7,423 nucleotides of DNA, taken from contig JAOZTL010000144.1 in NCBI GenBank assembly GCA_029942205.1, forward strand, positions 1 through 7,423, read 5' to 3'. A program made the translations under genes and the position numbers. How positions within the stretch are numbered: the stretch's first letter is position 1; the number at the start of each line of letters is the position of its first letter. Shown in pieces: positions 1-6,282 of the stretch. This stretch comes from Bacteroidales bacterium (GTDB lineage Bacteria; Bacteroidota; Bacteroidia; Bacteroidales; JAOZTL01). Under the pieces are notes generated by a model, which was not told the DNA's origin, made no database searches, and saw nothing but the letters and a program-made list of their open reading frames with translations.

Positions 1-585
1 GCTAAAAGTTCTGAAAATGAGAGAGTTAATAGCTTATCGTGGTCAAAATATGATACTTGGCTTGGAGGTGTCGAATCGTACGAGGTGTATCGTAGTCTTG
101 ATGGTTCTGATTTTGAGAATATTGCCATATTAACTGATGACGATTCTACTTTTTCTGATGATATTTCAGAATTTGTAAATCCTGAATTAGGTGGACAGCA
201 GAGTAAAGGAAATTTTTGTTATTTCATTATAGCAACAGAAGGAGCTTCTAATCCTTATAATAAAGTAGGAGTTAGTCGTTCAAATGTAACATGTTTAGAA
301 CAAAAACACGAAGTATTTGTTCCAAATGTTTTTAATCCAACAAGTTCTAATTCTAAAAATAGAGAGTTTAAACCTGTCGTTTCTTTTGCCGAAAGTTATT
401 TATTAATTATTTATAATCGATGGGGCGAAAAAATATTTGAGTCTACAGATGGGCTTGTTGGCTGGGATGGTTACCTTGCTAGTGGTAAGCTTGCTCCGAA
501 AAGCAGTTATGTTTATCTGGTTCAATTTACAAATGCCTTTGGTGTTGTTATAGAACAAAAAGGATATTTCTCGTTATTATATTAA
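1..585 (+). CDS. C-terminal part of a T9SS type B sorted, gliding-motility-associated surface protein (5' truncated)
   Basis: The frame is open from the first base, so the true start lies upstream; 194 residues are visible before TAA at 583-585. The GTG at 85 is an internal codon, not a start. Residues about 12-98 resemble a fibronectin type III or similar beta-sandwich repeat (WSKYDTW, then SYEVYRSLDG, then CYFIIATEG). Residues about 106-194 match the gliding-motility-associated C-terminal domain (CHU_C / type B sorting domain of the type IX secretion system): VPNVFNP at 107-113, FKP at 123-125, IYNRWGEKIFE at 137-147, GWDG at 154-157, then SSYVYLVQFT and a terminal beta-strand. In this family the domain directs export across the outer membrane, and type B substrates usually end up secreted or attached at the surface. 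The usual NxFTPNGDGxND signature is degenerate here (NVFNPTSSNSKNREF). The passenger's function cannot be told from this fragment. The domain call is secure. Confidence 0.9.
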   Translation, partial: AKSSENERVNSLSWSKYDTWLGGVESYEVYRSLDGSDFENIAILTDDDSTFSDDISEFVNPELGGQQSKGNFCYFIIATEGASNPYNKVGVSRSNVTCLEQKHEVFVPNVFNPTSSNSKNREFKPVVSFAESYLLIIYNRWGEKIFESTDGLVGWDGYLASGKLAPKSSYVYLVQFTNAFGVVIEQKGYFSLLY

Positions 586-865
586 TTCTTATTTACACAC
601 TTGTTATAAAAAATAAGTACTTGTTTGAAAATAAAAGCAAAATATTAAGTCGAAATTTGAAACTTTTTAATCAGTCTTTCGTATATCAATAAAATAAACA
701 AATTGTCGCTTTGATTTGATGTTTAATTATTTTCTGAATAATAAGGGTTTTTATCGTAATTTTCACGAATAAACTAGATATTAAGAAGATAATTAAATAC
801 CTTATCAATCGACGACTTTAATATTTATAAGTATTTTACTTGCTTTTATCATATTTTAGTGTTTT
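586..865. other. AT-rich intergenic region, no gene seen
   Basis: This 280-base gap separates the surface-protein gene from the first RSH gene. I see no coding frame with family resemblance on either strand, no tRNA-like cloverleaf and no long repeat. It holds a weak A/T hairpin just after the upstream stop (listed separately). It presumably contains the promoter of the downstream gene, but no good match to the Bacteroidota -7 box TAnnTTTG at a sensible distance is visible. The 20 bases before the ATG at 866 contain no Shine-Dalgarno sequence, as is normal in this phylum. Confidence 0.6.
599..618 (+). terminator. Weak A/T-rich hairpin after the surface-protein gene
   Basis: Starting 13 bases after the stop codon, acttgtt can pair with aataagt (7 bp including one G-T wobble) across a 6-base loop. 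No T-run follows, so this is at best a weak or factor-dependent terminator or an mRNA 3'-end stabiliser. It is listed because it is the only hairpin near the end of the gene. Confidence 0.2.
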
Positions 866-3100
866 ATGAAAGAAAATGAAGATTATATTCTTAATGAAGA
901 GAAAATAATACAAGCAAAATACGAAGAACTTCTATCTGAATGTAGAATATGTTCAAGTGATAATTCTCGAAAGGTTCTTGATAAAGCTTTTTTACTTGCA
1001 AAAGATGCACATAAAGACGTGTATCGTAAAACAGGTGAGCCATTTATTTTGCATCCAATAGAAGTTGCACGTATTATTGTTACCGAAATGCCTTACGATC
1101 AGACTTCTATCGTTTGTGCATTACTGCATGATGTGGTCGAAGATTCAAAATACTACACACAAGAGGATATTCGAGAGCAATTTGGTAATACAGTTGCTAT
1201 TATCGTAGGAGGATTGACTAAAATAGAAATAAACCAGCGAGAAGAACGTAATAATGGAAGAGAAAGCACTAGTCAATCTGCTACATTACAAAAAATAATC
1301 TTAGCACTTAATGGAGATTTGCGTATAGTCTATATTAAATTGTCTGATAGATTACATAATATGCGTACTCTTGATGGTATGCCTGATAATAAAAAGCTAA
1401 TAAAGGGGGGGGAAACAGAATATTTATATGCACCATTAGCATTGCGTTTGGGAATGGCTAGGGTTGGACGAGAGCTGGAAGATTTGAGTTTTAAGCATCG
1501 AAGTCCTGAAAAATATGAGCAATTACATCAATCTATTCAAAAGGCAGAACCAAGACTTGACGCTTCTATTGATAATTTTATCGTATTAATTGATAAATTA
1601 CTTGAAAATTACACTATTGATTATCATATAGATAAAATAAGACGCTCCTATTATTCTACATGGAAAAAAATGGAGAGAGATAAACTTTTATTTGATGATG
1701 TTTATAATTATGTAAGTGTACGTATTGTTTTTAATAATAATGAAGGCTTAGAAGCTCGAATTCATGCATTTTTGATTTATGCAATAGTTACAGAGAAATT
1801 ACAAGCAAAACGTGCAAGCTTGCGGGATATGATAAAAACGCCCAAAAGTAATGGTTTTGAAGGTTTAATTGTCGATTTGATGTTTCAAGGACGCTGGATC
1901 GAATTGCAGATAATGAGTAGTCAGATGGATGAAATTGCTGAAAAAGGTTTTATTTCGTCTAATCAGTTTGATCCTAAAAAAGCAAATGATTGGCAAACAG
2001 CAATTTCTGATCAGATAGAAGAAATGATTAAGAAGAAAGAAACTGATTTGAGTTCTTTTTTTCCAACAATACATTCGTCTGATATTTATGTACTTACACC
2101 CAAAGGAGATTTGATGTATTTGCCCAAAGGAGCAACGGTTTTAGATTTTGCATTTCGGATTCATAGTGATTTAGGCTTGCGATTTTTACATGCAAGCATA
2201 AATGGAAAATATGTAGACTATACTTATAAAGTAAAGCGAGGCGAACAAATTCGTATAATTTCGTCCGACAACCAAATGCCACAAGAGAAATGGTTGAATT
2301 ATGTGGTAACGCCTAAAGCTCGCAATTCGATTACCGATTATTTAAAGCGAGTACGTCGAAATTATGTAGGGCATGGTGCCGAAGTTATTCGATCTATTTC
2401 AGAATCAGTAAAAATCAATTTTTCCAAAGAGGTGATACTTAAGTTACGAAAAGAATTTTTGTGTGAAAATGACGATGATTTATTTTTGAAAATAGGAGAG
2501 GGGCGGCTAGAAAACGCAGTATTACTCAAAGTACTGAAAAACATGCATTCGCCAAGTATTATGAGTTCTATTCAGCAATTTATAAAGCACTTAAATACAA
2601 AAGAGACTGTAGGTGAGTCTGTTAGTTTATTTGATCCAAAGAAAGAATATTTACTAGGACATTTGGTTGAAAATCAAAAATATAAAAAAGCGACATGTTG
2701 TAATCCAATCCCTGGAGATTCATCCATAGCTTATTTGTCTGAAAATAAAGAGATTATAATTCATAATCGAGATTGTCCGAATGCGATACAGTTGAATGCC
2801 GAAAAAGGAAAATCGGTAGTAAAGGTAAGTTGGGGAAAATATACAATTCCAGATCATTTAGTCGTTCTTCAGGTAGAAGGCGTTGATAGAAAAGGATTAT
2901 TATTGGATATTTTAAATCATATCACAAACGAACTAGACTCGAATATCCAAAGTGTAGAGATGCGAGGGCTTAATCACGTTTTTCGAGGAGTAATAAAATT
3001 GTATGTTCCTAATAAAAGATTATTAGATAAGTTGAAATCTAAAATATCATCCGTGAAAGGAGTTACACGAACTACACGTAGCGATTTGTCGTATCGTTGA
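866..3100 (+). CDS. spoT: RelA/SpoT homologue, predicted hydrolase-only (pseudo-synthetase)
   Basis: Full-length long RSH protein, 744 residues. Domains: HD hydrolase about 36-175, synthetase fold about 240-365, TGS about 405-468, helical about 480-600, Zn-finger 605-640 (CC 611-612, His633, Cys637), ACT about 664-740. Known RSH enzymes make (p)ppGpp from ATP and GDP/GTP and hydrolyse it in an Mn-dependent HD site. Hydrolase residues are all present: Arg54-Lys55-Thr56, His63, His88-Asp89, Glu92-Asp93, Asp161, Asn165, Thr168. The synthetase site is eroded: the G-R-x-K motif reads KIRR (257-260), the catalytic Asp is Asn281, the substrate-stacking Tyr is Phe331, the following His is Ile335, the Q-I-R arginine is Met350, and the later A-A-H-W reads I-S-S-N (363-366). 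I infer (p)ppGpp breakdown only, with the dead domain and C-terminus kept for regulation. The symbol is by function, not orthology. The ATG at 866 sits at a typical distance before the HD domain; no Shine-Dalgarno is present. A G8 run at 1405-1412 could be slippery. Confidence 0.93.
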   Translation: MKENEDYILNEEKIIQAKYEELLSECRICSSDNSRKVLDKAFLLAKDAHKDVYRKTGEPFILHPIEVARIIVTEMPYDQTSIVCALLHDVVEDSKYYTQEDIREQFGNTVAIIVGGLTKIEINQREERNNGRESTSQSATLQKIILALNGDLRIVYIKLSDRLHNMRTLDGMPDNKKLIKGGETEYLYAPLALRLGMARVGRELEDLSFKHRSPEKYEQLHQSIQKAEPRLDASIDNFIVLIDKLLENYTIDYHIDKIRRSYYSTWKKMERDKLLFDDVYNYVSVRIVFNNNEGLEARIHAFLIYAIVTEKLQAKRASLRDMIKTPKSNGFEGLIVDLMFQGRWIELQIMSSQMDEIAEKGFISSNQFDPKKANDWQTAISDQIEEMIKKKETDLSSFFPTIHSSDIYVLTPKGDLMYLPKGATVLDFAFRIHSDLGLRFLHASINGKYVDYTYKVKRGEQIRIISSDNQMPQEKWLNYVVTPKARNSITDYLKRVRRNYVGHGAEVIRSISESVKINFSKEVILKLRKEFLCENDDDLFLKIGEGRLENAVLLKVLKNMHSPSIMSSIQQFIKHLNTKETVGESVSLFDPKKEYLLGHLVENQKYKKATCCNPIPGDSSIAYLSENKEIIIHNRDCPNAIQLNAEKGKSVVKVSWGKYTIPDHLVVLQVEGVDRKGLLLDILNHITNELDSNIQSVEMRGLNHVFRGVIKLYVPNKRLLDKLKSKISSVKGVTRTTRSDLSYR
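1405..1412 (+). repeat. G8 homopolymer inside the hydrolase RSH gene
   Basis: Eight consecutive G residues encode the end of Lys180, Gly181, Gly182 and the start of Glu183, just after the HD domain. I noticed no other G-run of this length in this AT-rich window. Loss of one G brings a TAG into frame at 1437-1439; gain of one G brings a TAG into frame at 1459-1461. Either change would leave an HD-only protein of roughly 190-200 residues. As written, the frame is intact. Confidence 0.95.
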
Positions 3101-3102
3101 AT

Positions 3103-3130
3103 TAACAAGTAATGTTTAATTGTTATTTTT
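3103..3130 (+). terminator. Possible weak intrinsic terminator after the first RSH gene
   Basis: Two bases after the TGA, taacaa (3103-3108) can pair with ttgtta (3120-3125) across an 11-base loop. The stem is followed directly by five T residues (3126-3130). The geometry is that of an intrinsic terminator, but the stem is only 6 bp with one G-C pair, so termination would be partial at best. Read-through into the second RSH gene remains plausible. Confidence 0.3.
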
Positions 3131-3173
3131 GCTGATTTTTAGAATAAAATAAAAGATTGATAAAAAAAAAAAG

Positions 3174-3181
3174 TACTTTCG
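3174..3181 (+). promoter_or_regulatory. Candidate Bacteroidota -7 promoter box for the second RSH gene
   Basis: The sequence tactttcg matches the Bacteroidota -7 consensus TAnnTTTG at all but one position. It is preceded by an A11 run (3162-3172), a context often seen at such promoters. It lies about 80 bases before the ATG at 3260. No TTTG -33 element is present at the usual 19-21 base spacing; the nearest TTG (3157-3159) is too close. A T9 run (3216-3224) lies in the presumed leader. This is a weak call. Confidence 0.22.
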
Positions 3182-3259
3182 TCAAAAATAGAGAGATAAG
3201 TTATTGATATTTGAGTTTTTTTTTATACTTTAATCACGTATAAAAAAATAATCATAATC

Positions 3260-5539
3260 ATGCGAATGTTTCCTACACCAAAACTAAATACAGATCAATC
3301 ATTTCCTTTGGTTGATTTATCTGTTTTATCTGATCTAAAAATATCCGAATCTCAAATAATCAGTTCCGAATTTGAAAACTTTTTGTCTAATTGTTCTCGT
3401 TGTAACAATCTGAAAGACCAAATTTTATTGCGAAAAGCCTTTCATTTTGCCTCGAAGGCACATGCGGGAATGAGAAGAAATTCTGGAGAACCATACATTT
3501 TACATCGTATTGCTGTGGCTGACATTGTGGTAAATGAAATTGGTCTTGGAGCAAAATCTGCTGCTTGTGCACTATTACATGACGTGGTGAGTATTACAGA
3601 TTATAATTTGTCGGATATTTACAATGCTTTTGGAACAAAAATTGGCTTTATAGTCGAAGGCTTAGCTAAAATAAAAGATACTATTGACTCCCAAGAATCA
3701 ATTCATGCTGATACATTTAGGAATATACTTTTGACATTATCGGATGATATTCGAGTTATTTTCATTAAATTGGCAGATCGACTACATAATATGAAAATGT
3801 TAAGTTGCTTGCCTATCGATCGACAGAAACGCTTACTTAATGAAACATTGAGTGTTTATATTCCTTTAGCACACCGTTTAGGCTTATATCCAATCAAAAT
3901 ACAATTAGAAGATTTATGTCTAAAGCATACAAATTTAGATGCCTATAATTTGATTGCATCTAAAATTCATGGCTCAGAGAAAACGCAGACACAGTTTATT
4001 AATAAATTTTCGTTACCAATTATAAATTCATTGACTAACGAAGGCTTTGAATTTTCTATCTCAGGACGTTCAAAATCCATTTTTTCTATATGGAAAAAAA
4101 TGGAAAAAAAGAATATTTCTTTTGAAGAAGTATATGATTTATTTGCGATACGTATTGTTTTTACACCTAGCTTCGAAAGTAAAGAGATAGAGGAATGTTG
4201 GCAAATTTACTCGCATATTATGCAATACTATTCTCCACGACAGGATCGTTTGAGAGATTGGGTAAGTGAGCCAAAATCAAATGGTTATGAGGCATTGCAT
4301 ACAACAGTAATGGGACCCAAAGGACGCTGGGTGGAAGTGCAAATTCGTTCAGAACGCATGAATGAAGTTGCTGAAGTCGGTTTTGCTGCACATTGGAAAT
4401 ATAAAGGTATAAATGATAAAAAGTCGGAGTTAGATGCTTCTTTGAAAGAAATTCGGCAGAAATTAGAAGAAGGACTTGGAGATGATTCGTCTTATTTGGA
4501 TAATTTTAAGATGAATTTATTTGCTTCCGAAATCCATGTATTTACTCCGAAAGGGAAGATATTGACGCTTCCGAAAGATTCTACAGCTCTCGATTTTGCT
4601 TTTTCTGTACATACAGACTTGGGAATGAAAAGTTTAAGTGCAAAAGTGAATCATCGCTTAGTCAGTTTAGACTCGCTGATTCGTAGTGGCGATCAAGTAG
4701 AAATAATTAGTTCTGCCTCCGTAAACGCTAATATTGAATGGTTGCATTTTGTGAAAACAACAAAAGCAAAATCTGCTATTAGAGATTATTTTGATAAAAA
4801 AAGAATAGGAAACATCGTTAAAGGTGAATTTATTCTGGATACCGTTTTGGATGAGCATCGTAACATTGGAACAGAGCGTGCTGTTTTTATATTAAAGTCT
4901 AGTTTGAGAGTTAATTCAGATGAAGAATTATTTTGCAGAATAGGATCAGGCTCTATTTCGTATGATGAAATTGTAGATTTCTTGAAACAAAGTATGGATA
5001 GTCGTTTTATTAATTACTGGTCTGTGGAACTGACAGAAAGAAAGGAAAATCTAAGTTCTGTATTAAAAATTGGTGATTCAGAACTTATTGCTACACAAAA
5101 ATGGAATAATAGCTCATATCAATTAGCTAATTGTTGTGATCCATTACCTGGAGACCCAATTATTGGAATTATAGATAAGTTTGGGATGGCATTTGTTCAT
5201 AAGCCTTCTTGTGAAAAAGCAAAGAAATTTATTCTAAAAGGAAATACTGTTTATTTTGCAAAATGGACTGAGCAGCGTAAACTCTCTTTTTTGGTACGAA
5301 TTGAGTTAAAAGGCAAGGATAATAAAGGATTAGTTAGCGATATGTCTTCTTTAATATACAGAGACATGCATGTTAATATAAAATCAATACATTTAGATAC
5401 TTTTGATGGACATTTTACTGGCTATATTGATTTGTATGTGCAGGATACTAATTATCTTTCGCTTTTGGTACAGCAAATAAAAGAGCTGGATGGTATGCAG
5501 AAAGTAACAAGGAAAATGACATTTGATCTACTTGTTTAA
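3260..5539 (+). CDS. relA: RelA/SpoT homologue, predicted (p)ppGpp synthetase with inactivated HD domain
   Basis: Full-length long RSH protein, 759 residues, and a tandem paralogue of the preceding gene. Domains: HD about 55-185, synthetase about 262-383, TGS about 424-486, helical about 500-610, Zn-finger about 620-655 (CC 625-626, His647, Cys651), ACT about 676-752. The synthetase site is intact: G-R-S-K 269-272, Ser276, Lys280, catalytic Asp293 in DLFAIR, Tyr343 in NGYEALH, His347, Glu359 in VEVQIR, and AAHW 376-379. The HD site keeps Arg73, Ser75, His82, His107-Asp108 and Asp173/Asn177, but the essential Glu-Asp pair after HDVV is Ser111-Ile112. The family Lys is Asn74, the Pro after His82 is Arg83, and the Thr of RLHNMRT is Met180. 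In RSH enzymes loss of the Glu-Asp pair abolishes hydrolysis, so I infer a synthetase-only enzyme. The TGS and Zn-finger domains suggest activation by uncharged tRNA on ribosomes, as known for RelA. ATG at 3260 is chosen; Met3 is an alternative. No Shine-Dalgarno is present. Confidence 0.94.
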   Translation: MRMFPTPKLNTDQSFPLVDLSVLSDLKISESQIISSEFENFLSNCSRCNNLKDQILLRKAFHFASKAHAGMRRNSGEPYILHRIAVADIVVNEIGLGAKSAACALLHDVVSITDYNLSDIYNAFGTKIGFIVEGLAKIKDTIDSQESIHADTFRNILLTLSDDIRVIFIKLADRLHNMKMLSCLPIDRQKRLLNETLSVYIPLAHRLGLYPIKIQLEDLCLKHTNLDAYNLIASKIHGSEKTQTQFINKFSLPIINSLTNEGFEFSISGRSKSIFSIWKKMEKKNISFEEVYDLFAIRIVFTPSFESKEIEECWQIYSHIMQYYSPRQDRLRDWVSEPKSNGYEALHTTVMGPKGRWVEVQIRSERMNEVAEVGFAAHWKYKGINDKKSELDASLKEIRQKLEEGLGDDSSYLDNFKMNLFASEIHVFTPKGKILTLPKDSTALDFAFSVHTDLGMKSLSAKVNHRLVSLDSLIRSGDQVEIISSASVNANIEWLHFVKTTKAKSAIRDYFDKKRIGNIVKGEFILDTVLDEHRNIGTERAVFILKSSLRVNSDEELFCRIGSGSISYDEIVDFLKQSMDSRFINYWSVELTERKENLSSVLKIGDSELIATQKWNNSSYQLANCCDPLPGDPIIGIIDKFGMAFVHKPSCEKAKKFILKGNTVYFAKWTEQRKLSFLVRIELKGKDNKGLVSDMSSLIYRDMHVNIKSIHLDTFDGHFTGYIDLYVQDTNYLSLLVQQIKELDGMQKVTRKMTFDLLV

Positions 5540-5664
5540 TTGCTTGATTAGTAGAAGTATATGTGTGTTATTTTTTAATTCTATGAGAAATAAAAATCTC
5601 TTCTTTAAATTTATTCTAAATAAGCTTTTTGTTCTTTTAAAAATTATTATCTTTATCCTTATTT

Positions 5665-5681
5665 TAATTTAGACTAAATTA
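5665..5681. promoter_or_regulatory. Perfect 8-1-8 palindrome at the fur start, candidate Fur-type operator
   Basis: The bases taatttag-a-ctaaatta form a perfect inverted repeat of eight base pairs around one central base, ending on the A of the fur ATG. Fur-family boxes are classically 7-1-7 inverted repeats that are A/T-rich (TGATAAT-N-ATTATCA for Fur, TTATAAT-N-ATTATAA for PerR). This has the same geometry but a different sequence. Its place over the translation start suggests autorepression by blocking transcription or initiation. This is inference from shape and position only. Confidence 0.45.
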
Positions 5682-6157
5682 TGATTTGCGATAATACGAA
5701 AGAGACAGTAAGACAGATATTTACCGAATATCTGGAAAAAAAAGGTCATCGAAAAACTCCCGAACGATTTGCAATACTTGACGAAATTTATTCTCGTGAT
5801 GGTCATTTTGATATCGAATCGCTGTATATTTTTATGAAAAATAAAAACTATCGTGTCAGTCGAGCAACTTTATACAATACGATTGAATTGTTGTTGAGTT
5901 GTAATTTGGTATTGAAACATCAATTTGGTCGAAATATAGCACAGTTTGAAAAAGCACATGAATGTAAGCAGCACGATCACTTAATCTGTTCATAATGTGT
6001 TAAAGTAATTTAATTTTGTGATCCCAGAATTCATGAAATTCAAACGACCGTTAGCGAATTGATGCATTTTACTGTTACTTACCACTCCTTATATTTTTAT
6101 GGAATTTGTGAAGAATGCAAAGAAAAAGAACGAAAACAAGAAGCTGAAAAAAAATAA
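5681..6157 (+). pseudogene. fur: Fur-family metalloregulator interrupted by two in-frame stops
   Basis: Read through, this is a 158-codon Fur/PerR-type repressor, the normal family length. Residues 1-80 are the winged helix, with GHRKTPERFAIL at 22-33 and recognition helix VSRATLYNTIELL at 59-71. The dimerisation and metal domain follows, with KQHDHLIC at 96-103. TAA interrupts codon 105 (5993-5995) and codon 111 (6011-6013). Between them the conserved C-G-K reads C-V-K. The frame then continues without a shift as FCDPRIHEIQ and ends with YFYGICEECKEKE, so both structural CxxC zinc pairs (codons 103/106 and 143/146) straddle or follow the stops. UAA ends two other genes here, so recoding is unlikely. 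The translatable product is 104 residues: DNA-binding domain plus a stump without the zinc site. Either the gene is recently inactivated or the bases are sequencing errors. It could be Fur or PerR; the sequence does not settle which metal. It lies 141 bases after the synthetase RSH gene. Confidence 0.85.
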
Positions 6158-6255
6158 CTTCTTCTTATTTGTGAAGACAGTTAAAACTCGCTACCTATTT
6201 AATGTTATTTGCATATTTGTGTAAAATTTTAGTAGTATAAATAACTTTATCATGC

Positions 6256-6270
6256 TAGCTTGTATAGCTA
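6256..6270. repeat. Short inverted repeat before rarA
   Basis: The arms tagct (6256-6260) and agcta (6266-6270) flank a 5-base loop, 12 bases upstream of the rarA ATG, and an A-rich tract follows. As RNA it would make a small 5-bp hairpin in the leader. It lacks a T-run on either strand in the position needed for termination. No function is claimed. Confidence 0.3.
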
Positions 6271-6282
6271 AAAAAATAAAAA

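Noticed and set aside
726..742. attatt/aataat hairpin in the first intergenic gap
   Set aside because: All A/T, 6 bp, no flanking T-run. It is expected by chance in DNA of this composition.
852..859. tattttag as a -7 promoter box for the first RSH gene
   Set aside because: One mismatch to TAnnTTTG, no -33 TTTG upstream, and only six bases from the ATG, leaving almost no leader.
1865..2544. Three minus-strand open frames of 60-69 codons inside the first RSH gene
   Set aside because: They lie wholly within a well-supported gene, have low-complexity Phe/Ser/Leu-rich translations and resemble no family.
3387..4858. Minus-strand open frames of 61-63 codons inside the second RSH gene
   Set aside because: Shadows of the coding strand with no motif, promoter or family resemblance.
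5584..5599. gaga/tctc mini-hairpin after the second RSH gene as a terminator
   Set aside because: Only a 4-bp stem with a long A-rich loop and a poor T-tract.
5993..6013. Stop-codon recoding (UAA read as Glu/Gln) in the Fur gene
   Set aside because: UAA is the natural stop of the surface-protein gene and of the second RSH gene, and also closes the fur frame at 6155-6157. No genome-wide reassignment is supported and no recoding signal is visible.
5981..6020. Frameshift as the cause of the broken Fur gene
   Set aside because: Conserved residues before and after both stops are in the same frame, with the C-x-x-C spacing preserved, so the lesions are substitutions rather than indels.
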